This document shows positions 8,582 to 16,830 of a DNA stretch of 46,710 bases, piece by piece; the first letter of the stretch is position 1; the number at the start of each line of letters is the position of its first letter. The DNA lies in NCBI GenBank assembly GCA_023133475.1, contig JAGLWJ010000275.1:1-46710 (forward strand), in the 5' to 3' direction. This DNA comes from Phycisphaerae bacterium (GTDB taxonomy: Bacteria > Planctomycetota > Phycisphaerae > UBA1845). The notes below the pieces were generated by a model that had not been told where the DNA came from, did no database searches, and worked only from the letters and a program-made list of their open reading frames with translations. Position numbers and translations under genes: made by a program.

Positions 8582-10547
8582 GCGACGCCCCCTTCTCGGG
8601 TGTGAGACCGTTCTTCTTCATCCAAGCAATCGCCTTGCGCCACCGTTCCTCGGCGATCTTCTGCTTAGATGGGTGCCAGTGGTGAAGCACCTGCTCCACG
8701 ATTTGGTCGTCCGTCACGTCGTTGCAGTTGTCCAGCAGATCCTCCCACGCAGCATAGAGCGTGGCAACGATCTCACATTGGTCTGTCTTGGCAGTGCGAA
8801 AGATGTCGATGATCTCATCAAACCGCGACGCCACGTTGCCAAAATAGCGGTCGAAGTATCCACTATGTCCACCTGCCTTGGCGAGCGGGACATAGCGGTA
8901 GCCCTTGTCACCCTTCCGGGCCTCATACCACTGCTGCTTTTTTAGCTGGCTGTCAATGGACCGGAGGGCGCGGTTGTCGTAGGGGCCGGCGGCCTGACGA
9001 TGGTACGTTGACCCGGTGTCCACACTACACCGCTTCTCGCACAGGAAGATCAGCTTCTCGAACTTCACGTGGCCGAAGGTCGGTTCCTTGTGGAGCCGTT
9101 GTACGATCTCGGCCGCGAATACCGATCGACGGAAGTGGACATTGGCGGTGCGTCTGGGCTTAACCGGCATAGTGGCCGCAGGGGTCACAGCAGTCTGGCG
9201 GATGTCCAGCTTGCCCGTCACCACATCGCTAATCAGGCGTGTGCGATACTCGCGGATCAGGTCGATCTCACGTTGTGCCTTCTGCTGAGCATTGCGAAAT
9301 ACATTAACTTGACCATCTAACCAATCAAGGATTCTGTCTTGCTCATCGAGCGGAGGTATGCCGAGTGAGTTCGAGAAGTAGGCTCGCTCGTCAAGATTCT
9401 GGATTCCTGTAGTCTGCTTGATCGACGGAACGTTACGTCTAGTCGCTTGTAGAAAGGCGAGAACGAACAGCAGAAACCGAGAACGAACGACGGTACTATC
9501 CGGTCGAAGGCGGGAGATGAAATTGGAGGTGATGGCCGGTTGCGCAAGATCAAAGGCAACCACACGTCCAACAGGTTCAGCATCACCGCCGCCAGATTTC
9601 TCCATCACGATGTCACCGGGGCGCAACATCCTTGATTCGCGTGCCCTCGCTGGAATCGCCCTGAGCGTCAGTTTGGCCGATGAAATCCCCAGATTCACCA
9701 TATCGAAATCTGCAACACGGACACAGATAACATGATCGCTCCGGTTATCATCGGTCGGATCGTCACCCCATAAGCCTGCTGTCACGCTTTCCAAGCAGGA
9801 TCGAATACGGCGAACCTCCCAGTGCTCGGGGATGTCGCCGAGCCAGTCGATGCCGGAGGGTTTGAGGGGGACATTGGGGTCGAGGCCGCGGGTCACGGCC
9901 CGGTTGATGATGGCCTGCTTCTGCTCGTTCAACACCACGATCAGCCGTCGCCGATTGCGGATGAAGTGGCGCACGGCAATGGCGTTGGCATCGAGGAAGT
10001 CAGCGATGGCTTTCTGTTCGTCAGGGGGCGGGAGGAATATCGTGAACTGGCCGAGCGTCGTTCGGTTTGTGGAGGCGAGATTCGTGGTTTTCTTCGCGGT
10101 GCGCAGGAAATACGTTCGGCCGTGATTGCTTTCCATCATCAGCGACAGGAAGCGCGATGAGAGCCGGTCCGGCGCAGGCCGAACCGCGAAGATGTGATTC
10201 TGGTGGAGGCAGCCGTCAATCTCACCGTGCCAGATTGCCCCTCGTCCAAGCTTGTCTATGTCGCCGCCTTCCGTGACGACAACGTCGCCGTGCCGCAACT
10301 CGCACGCGCGGGCTTCCGATAACGGGACTGCAACACGCTTGATGTGCTTCAGGCTCAGATAGCCGTTCTGCACATTCGCCACGCGGAGGTATGGGCGTTC
10401 TACAAGGGGAACCTGATCGTACTTCTTGCCGAGTGTCACACCCGTTTGAATGCGCGTCACTCGCTTGAGCTTCGTCTCGTGCCAGTGCGCCGGCACCTTG
10501 CCCAGCCACGGCAAGCCGGAATCGCGATAGTCCGGGTACGCCCTCAT
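8568..10547 (-). CDS. hsdS: Type I specificity subunit (HsdS) with an extra C-terminal domain
   Basis: A 659-residue protein. Residues 1-450 form the usual two target-recognition half-repeats: each opens with an SGxxWLGxxPxHW element (10-23 and 231-243), and each ends in a PPxDEQ element and a helical spacer (about 173-230 and 398-450). These would recognise a bipartite DNA site and dock HsdM. Residues about 470-655 are extra. They contain FGHVKFEKLIFL and AAGPYDN and resemble the extension known from some long HsdS proteins, perhaps distantly Panacea/DUF4065-like. The start overlaps the rhuM stop as ATGA. The role of the extension is unknown to me. Confidence 0.9.
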   Translation of the reverse strand: MRAYPDYRDSGLPWLGKVPAHWHETKLKRVTRIQTGVTLGKKYDQVPLVERPYLRVANVQNGYLSLKHIKRVAVPLSEARACELRHGDVVVTEGGDIDKLGRGAIWHGEIDGCLHQNHIFAVRPAPDRLSSRFLSLMMESNHGRTYFLRTAKKTTNLASTNRTTLGQFTIFLPPPDEQKAIADFLDANAIAVRHFIRNRRRLIVVLNEQKQAIINRAVTRGLDPNVPLKPSGIDWLGDIPEHWEVRRIRSCLESVTAGLWGDDPTDDNRSDHVICVRVADFDMVNLGISSAKLTLRAIPARARESRMLRPGDIVMEKSGGGDAEPVGRVVAFDLAQPAITSNFISRLRPDSTVVRSRFLLFVLAFLQATRRNVPSIKQTTGIQNLDERAYFSNSLGIPPLDEQDRILDWLDGQVNVFRNAQQKAQREIDLIREYRTRLISDVVTGKLDIRQTAVTPAATMPVKPRRTANVHFRRSVFAAEIVQRLHKEPTFGHVKFEKLIFLCEKRCSVDTGSTYHRQAAGPYDNRALRSIDSQLKKQQWYEARKGDKGYRYVPLAKAGGHSGYFDRYFGNVASRFDEIIDIFRTAKTDQCEIVATLYAAWEDLLDNCNDVTDDQIVEQVLHHWHPSKQKIAEERWRKAIAWMKKNGLTPEKGASHAHN

Positions 10548-11650
10548 GCCCGCTTCCCCTGGCGTTTCTTCCGCTTCGACCGCGGTTTCGGCGGTGCTTT
10601 CGACTTGGGCTTCGATTTCATCTTCTTCGGCGGCGGCAGGCTCTCCAGCCGTTTCGCTTCCTGCTCAAATTCGTCATCGGCGGCGCTGGCTTCTTCCGCC
10701 AGGCGCTGCTCGTTGAACCGCGCGTACTGCTCCAGCGCCTTACGCTTCGCGCCCTCCATCGAGACGTGCCCGGCATGCGCAAGGACGGCCCGGTCGTTGA
10801 ACTTCAGGAAACCGTCCAGCTTGTCCCGCCAGTCGCGCATGTAGAGCGGCTGGCGGCGCTCGGCCTGCTCTTCTGCGTAGTCGAGGTACATCGTGACCGT
10901 CCGGTTCAATTGCCGTAGCTCGTCCTCGTTAAGGTAGTTCTTGGCAACCGTCACGTCCGCCGTGCGCACCTTCGCGCCCTTCCAGGTCGTCAGCCCCATA
11001 TTCGGTTTGGATGCGCCGGCGCGCAGCGCGATCAACTCGGCGGTGGTGTGCCCGGTGATCGCCCAGTGCAGCTTATTCTGTACAATCTGGAAGAACTCCT
11101 GTGTTTGGGGCGCCTTCGGGTCGTAGTCGATCGCCAGGGCGTAGATGTCGCGGATTTTCTGGTAGAAGCGCTTCTCGGAAGCGCGAATGTCGCGGATGCG
11201 CTCGAGGAGTTCATCGAAGTAGTCGGCCCCGAGCGACCGGCCCTCCTTGAGCCGCTGGTCGTCGAGCGCGAAACCCTTCACGAGATACCCGTGCAGCGTC
11301 TGGGTGGCCCAGCGCCGAAACTGTGTGCCGCGGTGCGAGCGGACGCGGTAGCCGACGGCTAGGATCATCTCGAGGTTGTAGTGCGTGACGCGGTAGTTCT
11401 TTCCATCAGCGGCAGTTGTTAAGTATTCCTTAACAACTGCCGCTGATTCTAACTCGCCTTCTTGAAAGATGTTACGAACATGCATGCTGATGTTCGGGAC
11501 GGACGTCTGGAACAGTTCTGCCAGCAGCGCTTGGCTGAGCCAGACCGTCTGCCCGTCCAGCCGAACATCGATCCGCGTGCGGCCATCTTCAGATTGGTAG
11601 ACGATGATGTTTGAGCCGCTGGGTGACGGGAGGTTTGGCGAACCGTTCAT
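10544..11650 (-). CDS. rhuM: RhuM-family protein inside the restriction-modification operon
   Basis: A 368-residue protein of the RhuM ('virulence protein RhuM') family, often found between hsd genes. The N-terminal half carries the family features: the VWLSQALLAELF helix-turn-helix-like stretch (about 34-45), HVRNIFQEGEL, and GYRVRSHRGTQFRRWAT near 120. The C-terminal tail (about 335-368) is very Lys/Arg/Pro-rich and may bind nucleic acid. Its biochemical role is not established. Its position between hsdM and hsdS, with 4-base ATGA overlaps on both sides, implies co-regulation and matched dosage with the restriction complex. Confidence 0.88.
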   Translation of the reverse strand: MNGSPNLPSPSGSNIIVYQSEDGRTRIDVRLDGQTVWLSQALLAELFQTSVPNISMHVRNIFQEGELESAAVVKEYLTTAADGKNYRVTHYNLEMILAVGYRVRSHRGTQFRRWATQTLHGYLVKGFALDDQRLKEGRSLGADYFDELLERIRDIRASEKRFYQKIRDIYALAIDYDPKAPQTQEFFQIVQNKLHWAITGHTTAELIALRAGASKPNMGLTTWKGAKVRTADVTVAKNYLNEDELRQLNRTVTMYLDYAEEQAERRQPLYMRDWRDKLDGFLKFNDRAVLAHAGHVSMEGAKRKALEQYARFNEQRLAEEASAADDEFEQEAKRLESLPPPKKMKSKPKSKAPPKPRSKRKKRQGKRA

Positions 11651-13716
11651 CGCTTGTCTCCGTCAGCCACGATCTGCTGGAGCAGTCCGTCGCGCTCGGC
11701 CTCCAGCGCGAGGATGTCTTCGCGGATCTCCTCCAGCGACCGCAGCGGCTCCGGCTTGTAGAAGTGCCGGGTGAACGACACCTCGTAGCCGATCTGCGTC
11801 TTGTCGGCGTCGATCCAGGCGTCCGACACGTGGGGCAGTACTTCCCGCTCGAAGAACGCTTCGATGCCACCGTCTTCCAGGAGCGGCACCTGCTCGGTGT
11901 CGCGCAGGTCGGTGTCGGGCTCGTACTCGAAGCCGTCCTTGGTCTTCTTCCTGATCACCGACTCGGCATCTTCGTCCTTGAAGGCGAAGGTGGCGTAGAT
12001 GGCCTTGAGATCCGAGGCGCGGAGCTTGAGGTCGATCTTCTTCAACGCCGACGCGAAACGCCTCTGGACGACGTTGAAGTCCATGTGCGGCGCGGCCCCG
12101 CCCGCGATCCCCGCGAGCAGGTCGGCCACTTTGTGCAGCTTCGCCGGCGCATCGTTCTTGAATGCGACGAGTTTGGCGGGCGTGACGTGGATCGCCAGGC
12201 GTAGCGGGCGCTCGACGGTAATCTTCCAGTAGCCAAAGGCAGCATTGGGAAATATCTTTGACTGTTCGGTTTCTTCAAAGGCGAGAAACATGTCCGTGAT
12301 CTGCCTTATCTGCTCGGCAGAGAACTCACAGTTCTTCTTGCCGAGGTTCTTGCGCAGCGGCTGGAAGATATCGGTGGCATCGATGAGCTGGACTTTGCCC
12401 TTGCGGCGCTCGGGCTTGCGGTTGGTGACCACCCAGATGTAGGTGGCGATGCCGGTGTTGTAGAACATGTTCATCGGCAGCGCGATGATGGCTTCGAGCC
12501 AGTCGTTCTCGATGATCCAGCGGCGGATGTTGGATTCGCCCTGGCCGGCATCGCCGGTGAAGAGGGACGAGCCGTTATGGACCTCGGCGATCCGGCTGCC
12601 GAGGGGTGCCTTGGGGTCACTGATCATCTTGGTCAGCTTGTTCACGAGGAACATGAGCTGGCCGTCGCTGGAGCGGGTGATGAGCGACAGCTCTTCGCCT
12701 TCGTGCTGGACGGTGAAGCGAGCATCGGAGAGGTCTTTCTTGCCGCCCATGCGTTCGAGGTCTGTCTTCCAACTCTTGCCGTAGGGCGGATTGGAGAGCA
12801 TGAAGTCGAACTCCATTGACGGAAAGGCGTCGGAAGAAAGCGTGGAGCCGTACTTCATGTTCTCGGCGGCTTCGCCTTCGCCTTTTATGAGCAGGTCGGC
12901 CTTGCTGATGGCGTAGGTTTCGGGTTGGACCTCCTGGCCGAACAGGTGGATCGACACTTCCTTGCCGTGATCGTGGGCGAGCTGGTTGAGTGTCTCCTCA
13001 GCTACCGTGAGCATGCCGCCGGTGCCGCACGCACCGTCGTAGACGCGGTATGTGGCGTCGCGGATTTCGTCGGCGACGGGATAGAAGATGAGGTTGGCCA
13101 TGAGTCGGACGACGTCGCGTGGCGTGAAGTGCTCGCCGGCCTCCTCGTTGTTCTCCTCGTTGAAGCGGCGGATCAACTCCTCGAAGATGGTGCCCATGGC
13201 GTGGTTGTCCAAACCGGGCAGGCGGACCTTGCCGTTTTGATCGAAGACAGGGTTGGGGCTGAGGTTGATGTCGTTGGAGGTGAACTTTTCGATGAGGCTG
13301 CCCAGGATGTCCGCTTCAACCAACGTGGGTATTTGGTTGCGGAACTTGAACTTATCGAGGATCTCCTGGACGTTTGGCGAGAAGCCGTCGAGGAAGGCCT
13401 CGAAGTCGGCCTTGAGCTGCTGCTGCTTGGCGCGGGCGCGTAGATCGCGGAGCGTGAACGGCGAGATATTGAAAAAGGCGTTGCCGCAAGCCTGGCAAAG
13501 GGCGGCGTCCTTGTTGGCGACGCCCGCATCGTCGAGCTGTTTGCTGAGCTTGAGAACGGCTTCCTTCGTCGGTTCCAGCACAGCGTCGAGGCGCCGGATG
13601 ACGACCATGGGAAGGATGGCGTCGCGATACTTGCCCCGGACGTACACGTCGCGGAGCACGTCGTCGGCGATGTTCCAGATGAAGCCGGCGATCCAGTTGA
13701 GTTGAGTTTGATCCAT
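11647..13716 (-). CDS. hsdM: Type I DNA adenine methyltransferase subunit (HsdM)
   Basis: A 689-residue N6-adenine methyltransferase that works with HsdS, protecting host DNA and also forming part of the restriction complex. It has an N-terminal helical HsdM region, the S-adenosylmethionine motif DGACGTGG at 227-234 and the catalytic NPPY at 309-312. The long C-terminal part (about 480-689) includes a helical region for contact with HsdS. Length and motifs are normal. It starts 32 bases after the subtilase remnant and is the first gene of the tightly coupled block, so a promoter could lie in or before that gap, although I see no convincing one. Confidence 0.95.
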   Translation of the reverse strand: MDQTQLNWIAGFIWNIADDVLRDVYVRGKYRDAILPMVVIRRLDAVLEPTKEAVLKLSKQLDDAGVANKDAALCQACGNAFFNISPFTLRDLRARAKQQQLKADFEAFLDGFSPNVQEILDKFKFRNQIPTLVEADILGSLIEKFTSNDINLSPNPVFDQNGKVRLPGLDNHAMGTIFEELIRRFNEENNEEAGEHFTPRDVVRLMANLIFYPVADEIRDATYRVYDGACGTGGMLTVAEETLNQLAHDHGKEVSIHLFGQEVQPETYAISKADLLIKGEGEAAENMKYGSTLSSDAFPSMEFDFMLSNPPYGKSWKTDLERMGGKKDLSDARFTVQHEGEELSLITRSSDGQLMFLVNKLTKMISDPKAPLGSRIAEVHNGSSLFTGDAGQGESNIRRWIIENDWLEAIIALPMNMFYNTGIATYIWVVTNRKPERRKGKVQLIDATDIFQPLRKNLGKKNCEFSAEQIRQITDMFLAFEETEQSKIFPNAAFGYWKITVERPLRLAIHVTPAKLVAFKNDAPAKLHKVADLLAGIAGGAAPHMDFNVVQRRFASALKKIDLKLRASDLKAIYATFAFKDEDAESVIRKKTKDGFEYEPDTDLRDTEQVPLLEDGGIEAFFEREVLPHVSDAWIDADKTQIGYEVSFTRHFYKPEPLRSLEEIREDILALEAERDGLLQQIVADGDKR

Positions 13717-13748
13717 CTAATCCGCTCGGTTCCTTGCTACTGAAAGAC

Positions 13749-14453
13749 CTATGAGGATGACGCGTCGATCTCGATGACCGGACGGATCCGGTCATGAACT
13801 TCCGTGTAGATGTCAATCGGGTCCGCCACCTCCAGCGTAACCGCAAGTGCGTAGGGCACCGGCTCCGTCAGATGACCCGCATACGCCTTGCAACTGACCG
13901 TGATTGGCATCGTATCACCGTCGGAGAATGCCGTCGCTCTCTCACCCTCAAGAATACGGTGTTGAACCGTTCCCCGAGACGTTGCGTCGGTGTCGAGGCT
14001 CGCGCGTGCGACGGCGAGGATGTCCTCGGGTAGACGGTACCAGAGGTACGCTTGCCGATAGTCCTTGTGTCTCGGGTTGACGGGCGTGAGCCAGGCCAGG
14101 GTCGCAACCAAGCGCCGCAACCCTGGTCGTCCACTCAAAGACGGGGGCAGGGGCAGTTCGTACACGTGGGCAGCACACCAAGCGTCCCATAGCGAGACCA
14201 GTTGCTGCATGGCCTGCTGATTGCTCATTACCGCATAGAGCCGGCAAGGTAGCTTCTTGTCAGGACTAGCTTCGTCTCCGAAGCCGAAATCCGGATCAAC
14301 ATCATCGAGGTCCAACTCGGCGAGCCATTCAAGGCCTGGGACTTGCTGAGCAGCCCGTGTGAGTCGCCCGCCTCCTCCGCCTCGTCTCGGAGGCGGGGAA
14401 GTGCTGGGCTCAGGAAAAATGAGTAACGGTCTTCGCTGATCGCCGTCGGGCAT
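13749..14453 (-). pseudogene. Subtilase-family (S8) partner of the AAA ATPase, with its catalytic domain deleted
   Basis: A 234-residue open frame. Its N-terminus (RRPLLIFPEP, then a Gly-rich RRGGGGGRL, then VPGLEWLAELDLDDVDPD) and its C-terminus (RQAYLWYRLPEDI, RGTVQHRILEGE, AYAGHL) resemble from memory the two ends of the large S8 peptidases encoded next to this type of AAA ATPase. The Asp-His-Ser protease region expected between them is absent, and the join falls near residue 95. The frame is intact, with normal codon use, and starts 12 bases after the ATPase gene. It may be a decaying remnant, or a retained non-proteolytic partner such as an ATPase-binding or inhibitor protein. Confidence 0.6.
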
Positions 14454-14465
14454 ACCACAAGCCCC

Positions 14466-15443
14466 CTACGTGCGGGAATTCGGCTGGAATCGATCGTGCC
14501 ACTGCTTCAATCGATGCTGTACGATTTTCCTAGTATCCGCGTCAGGAAGAGCCAGGACGTATGCGCGGCTCACATCAGCCACGAAGTCTTCAAGTTCCGC
14601 GAAACTGACCCCGTGCAAACGGTCGGCGAGGGTACGGGGGCTCAGACCGAGCGTGAAGTCTAGGCTCTTCTCAGCGCAGGCGAAGTAACGTTCGGCCTGC
14701 GCACGTGTTGGTGGCGGAAGCTCCAGCCTTAGCTGGAACCGTCGCCAGACCGCACGGTCAAGTAGTTCTGGGTGATTTGTGGCCGTGATCACCAGTACAT
14801 ACGCAGGCAACGCATCGATCTGGAGCAACAGCGAGCTGACTACTCGCTTGATCTCACCAGTCTCGTGCAAATCACCTCGCTCTTTGCCTACGGTGTCGAA
14901 TTCATCAAAAAACAGAACACACGCTCTTGTGCGAACATGGTCGAACAAGCGCCTGAGTCGCGACGCAGTCTCGCCAAGGTAGCTCGCGATCAGACCGTCG
15001 TATCGGGCCACGATGAACGGGACCATGAGTTCGTTCGCTAGGGCTTCGGCAAGGGATGTTTTGCCGTTCCCCGGAGCCCCAGCCAGAAGAACTCGGTTGC
15101 GCGGCTCCAAGTTGTAGGTTCGCAGAAGGTCGGTCCGATGGTGCTCTTGGGTAAGCTCGCGACAGGAGGTGAGCACCGATTCCGGTAGCACCAGGTCATC
15201 AAACGTGCGCTGCGGAACCATCTCGAAGAACAGGTCGTGGATCTGACCGACCTTCTCGTGGTTTGCCTCAGGTGCTGTTCGACGACGACTTCCGTTGAGC
15301 TGTTCAGCCAATCGAGCGGCAAGGACTCCGTGCTTCTTGGCGTGCTCCTCGGCTATCATCGCTTCCACGGTCTTGCGAAACAGAACCTGGTCCCCTGCTG
15401 TACCAGCCTTCACGAGCGATATGAGTAGATCAGACCTTGCCAT
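14466..15443 (-). CDS. AAA-family ATPase of the ATPase/subtilase pair type
   Basis: A 325-residue AAA+ ATPase. It has a helical N-terminal region of about 100 residues, Walker A GAPGNGKT at 122-129, Walker B VLFFDEFD at about 176-183, a sensor-1 ITATNHPE, and an arginine-rich RAVWRRF segment. Such ATPases are paired with large subtilisin-like proteases in many bacteria, and their substrate is unknown. The frame is open to 15524, but the ATG at 15443 is preferred because AGGA lies 5 bases before it and the family similarity begins there. It follows the integrase by 43 bases. The ATPase looks complete while its downstream partner lacks the protease domain. Confidence 0.85.
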   Translation of the reverse strand: MARSDLLISLVKAGTAGDQVLFRKTVEAMIAEEHAKKHGVLAARLAEQLNGSRRRTAPEANHEKVGQIHDLFFEMVPQRTFDDLVLPESVLTSCRELTQEHHRTDLLRTYNLEPRNRVLLAGAPGNGKTSLAEALANELMVPFIVARYDGLIASYLGETASRLRRLFDHVRTRACVLFFDEFDTVGKERGDLHETGEIKRVVSSLLLQIDALPAYVLVITATNHPELLDRAVWRRFQLRLELPPPTRAQAERYFACAEKSLDFTLGLSPRTLADRLHGVSFAELEDFVADVSRAYVLALPDADTRKIVQHRLKQWHDRFQPNSRT

Positions 15444-15486
15444 GTTATCCTGCCATCCGCACCTCTCGGTGCCGGTTAGTCGTCCT

Positions 15487-16458
15487 TCAGAACAGGTCGT
15501 CCAACGCGGCCTCCTTCTGCTCACTCGACGGCTGCACGTATCGCCAAATATACCGCTCCGAGCTTTGCCCTGAAAGCTCCATCGCGTATTGCACGCCGTG
15601 CTTCTCGGCGGCCCTGCGGAGACAGGTATGCCGAAGCACGTGGGCGTGCAGCTTGATATTCTGGTCGTCTGGGAAGCGGGCGTTCGCCTGACTGGCTATG
15701 GCCTTCAGTGCCGAATCGACGTTCTGCCGGGCCAGTCGCTTGCCCGACCGCGAGAGAAAGAGGGATCCTGGTTGCCGGCCGCGCACCTCGTCGATGTAGC
15801 GGTCGAGGGCCTCGCGGGCTTCGGCAGCTACGAAGATCTCGCGCGTGACCTTGCGGCCCTTTCGCTTGACGTTGACGAAGTGCTTACCCTGGTACTGGTC
15901 CAGATCGAGCCGCAGGAGTTCGGAAATCCTCAATCCGGTCCGGAGCAACACGTGAAAAATGGCGAAATCCCGGATCGGATGCTGGTTGCGGCGGCGCTTC
16001 ACGTGGATGAGCTGCTCGGCAGCCGCCTTGAGGCGGGTCACCTCGATGTCGGCTAGGCCCTTCCACTCAGGGTCGTCGACGGCGATGTCCGCGATTCGTT
16101 CCGTGGGATTGCCCGCCAGGAAGGGGCGTTTGCGGTGCACCCACGACGCGCAATGCCGCAGGGTCGCCAGGATTCGGTTGATGGAGGTCGGGCTCCGCTT
16201 TTCCTTCAGCAGGGCCTTGACGAAGTCAGCGGTGATCGAGCGGGTCCACAGGTCCGCGTGATCGGAGCCGATGGCCAAGGCGAAGAACCCCAGGAACGCC
16301 TTCAGGTCCCGGGTCTTCGCGGCGATCGTGTTGTCGGCGTTCGCCCCGGCTTCCAGCCCCATGTACAGGTTGAACCACGCCACCAAGTTGTCGCCTTTGC
16401 AGGCGGGCGGTGTCTCAACCGAGACGGGTTTTCCAAGTAGAAGTGCTGTTCCGGCCAT
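15487..16458 (-). CDS. Tyrosine recombinase / integrase
   Basis: A 323-residue site-specific recombinase. The N-terminal part (about 20-115) looks like a SAM-like core-binding domain. The catalytic domain has R177 in RTGLRISEL, a basic KRKGRK strand at about 198, HVLRH at 273-277 giving H273 and R276, and the probable nucleophile Y307 in ERYIWRY. The usual LGH box reads LSG, so one auxiliary histidine seems replaced. It is the first gene of the leftward operon and probably the mover of the defence cargo. No Shine-Dalgarno is evident before the ATG at 16458. A perfect inverted repeat lies 22-103 bases upstream. Confidence 0.88.
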   Translation of the reverse strand: MAGTALLLGKPVSVETPPACKGDNLVAWFNLYMGLEAGANADNTIAAKTRDLKAFLGFFALAIGSDHADLWTRSITADFVKALLKEKRSPTSINRILATLRHCASWVHRKRPFLAGNPTERIADIAVDDPEWKGLADIEVTRLKAAAEQLIHVKRRRNQHPIRDFAIFHVLLRTGLRISELLRLDLDQYQGKHFVNVKRKGRKVTREIFVAAEAREALDRYIDEVRGRQPGSLFLSRSGKRLARQNVDSALKAIASQANARFPDDQNIKLHAHVLRHTCLRRAAEKHGVQYAMELSGQSSERYIWRYVQPSSEQKEAALDDLF

Positions 16459-16830
16459 GCGTGAAGGCTAGCACGAAATCTTATGTCACGCAATCGGTAG
16501 CGTTTTGACAGGGCCAGGGGGCCGTTCCCAGCCGGATTGGGGCCGCTTTGCGTGACATAAGGTACATTATGACACGGAGATATGGCTGTAAACCCCCAAC
16601 CGCAGACCTGCGACTACGGGGGCTGCCTCCCGCCCCGACCATCTACCTATGCAACGTCGCCGCCGCTCCCCGCCATAACCCTCCTGAGTGATTCGTCACC
16701 GACATGCTGAATACGGGTAGACGATCGAAGCCAACTCTCGGTCGTGCGTCCACGAGCGGGCGTACGGCCGGGAGTCTGGTGGTGCGAACACGGTTGATTG
16801 AATGCTCTTACGCAAGAAAGGAAATAACTC
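16459..16830. other. Divergent intergenic region between the integrase and the DUF932-like gene
   Basis: 372 bases without a gene. It separates two divergent transcription units and should hold promoters for both. The main structure is the inverted repeat at 16480-16561. AAGGAAAT at about 16819-16826 is the ribosome-binding site of the rightward gene. I could not identify convincing -35/-10 pairs. Confidence 0.5.
16480..16561. repeat. Perfect 14-base inverted repeat upstream of the integrase
   Basis: CTTATGTCACGCAA at 16480-16493 is repeated as its exact complement TTGCGTGACATAAG at 16548-16561, with 54 bases between. A looser partial match (CATTATGACAC) follows immediately. The spacing is too wide for a transcription terminator. 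It would suit two binding sites for a recombinase, an excision factor or an autoregulator acting on the divergent promoters. The role is inferred from position only. Confidence 0.6.
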
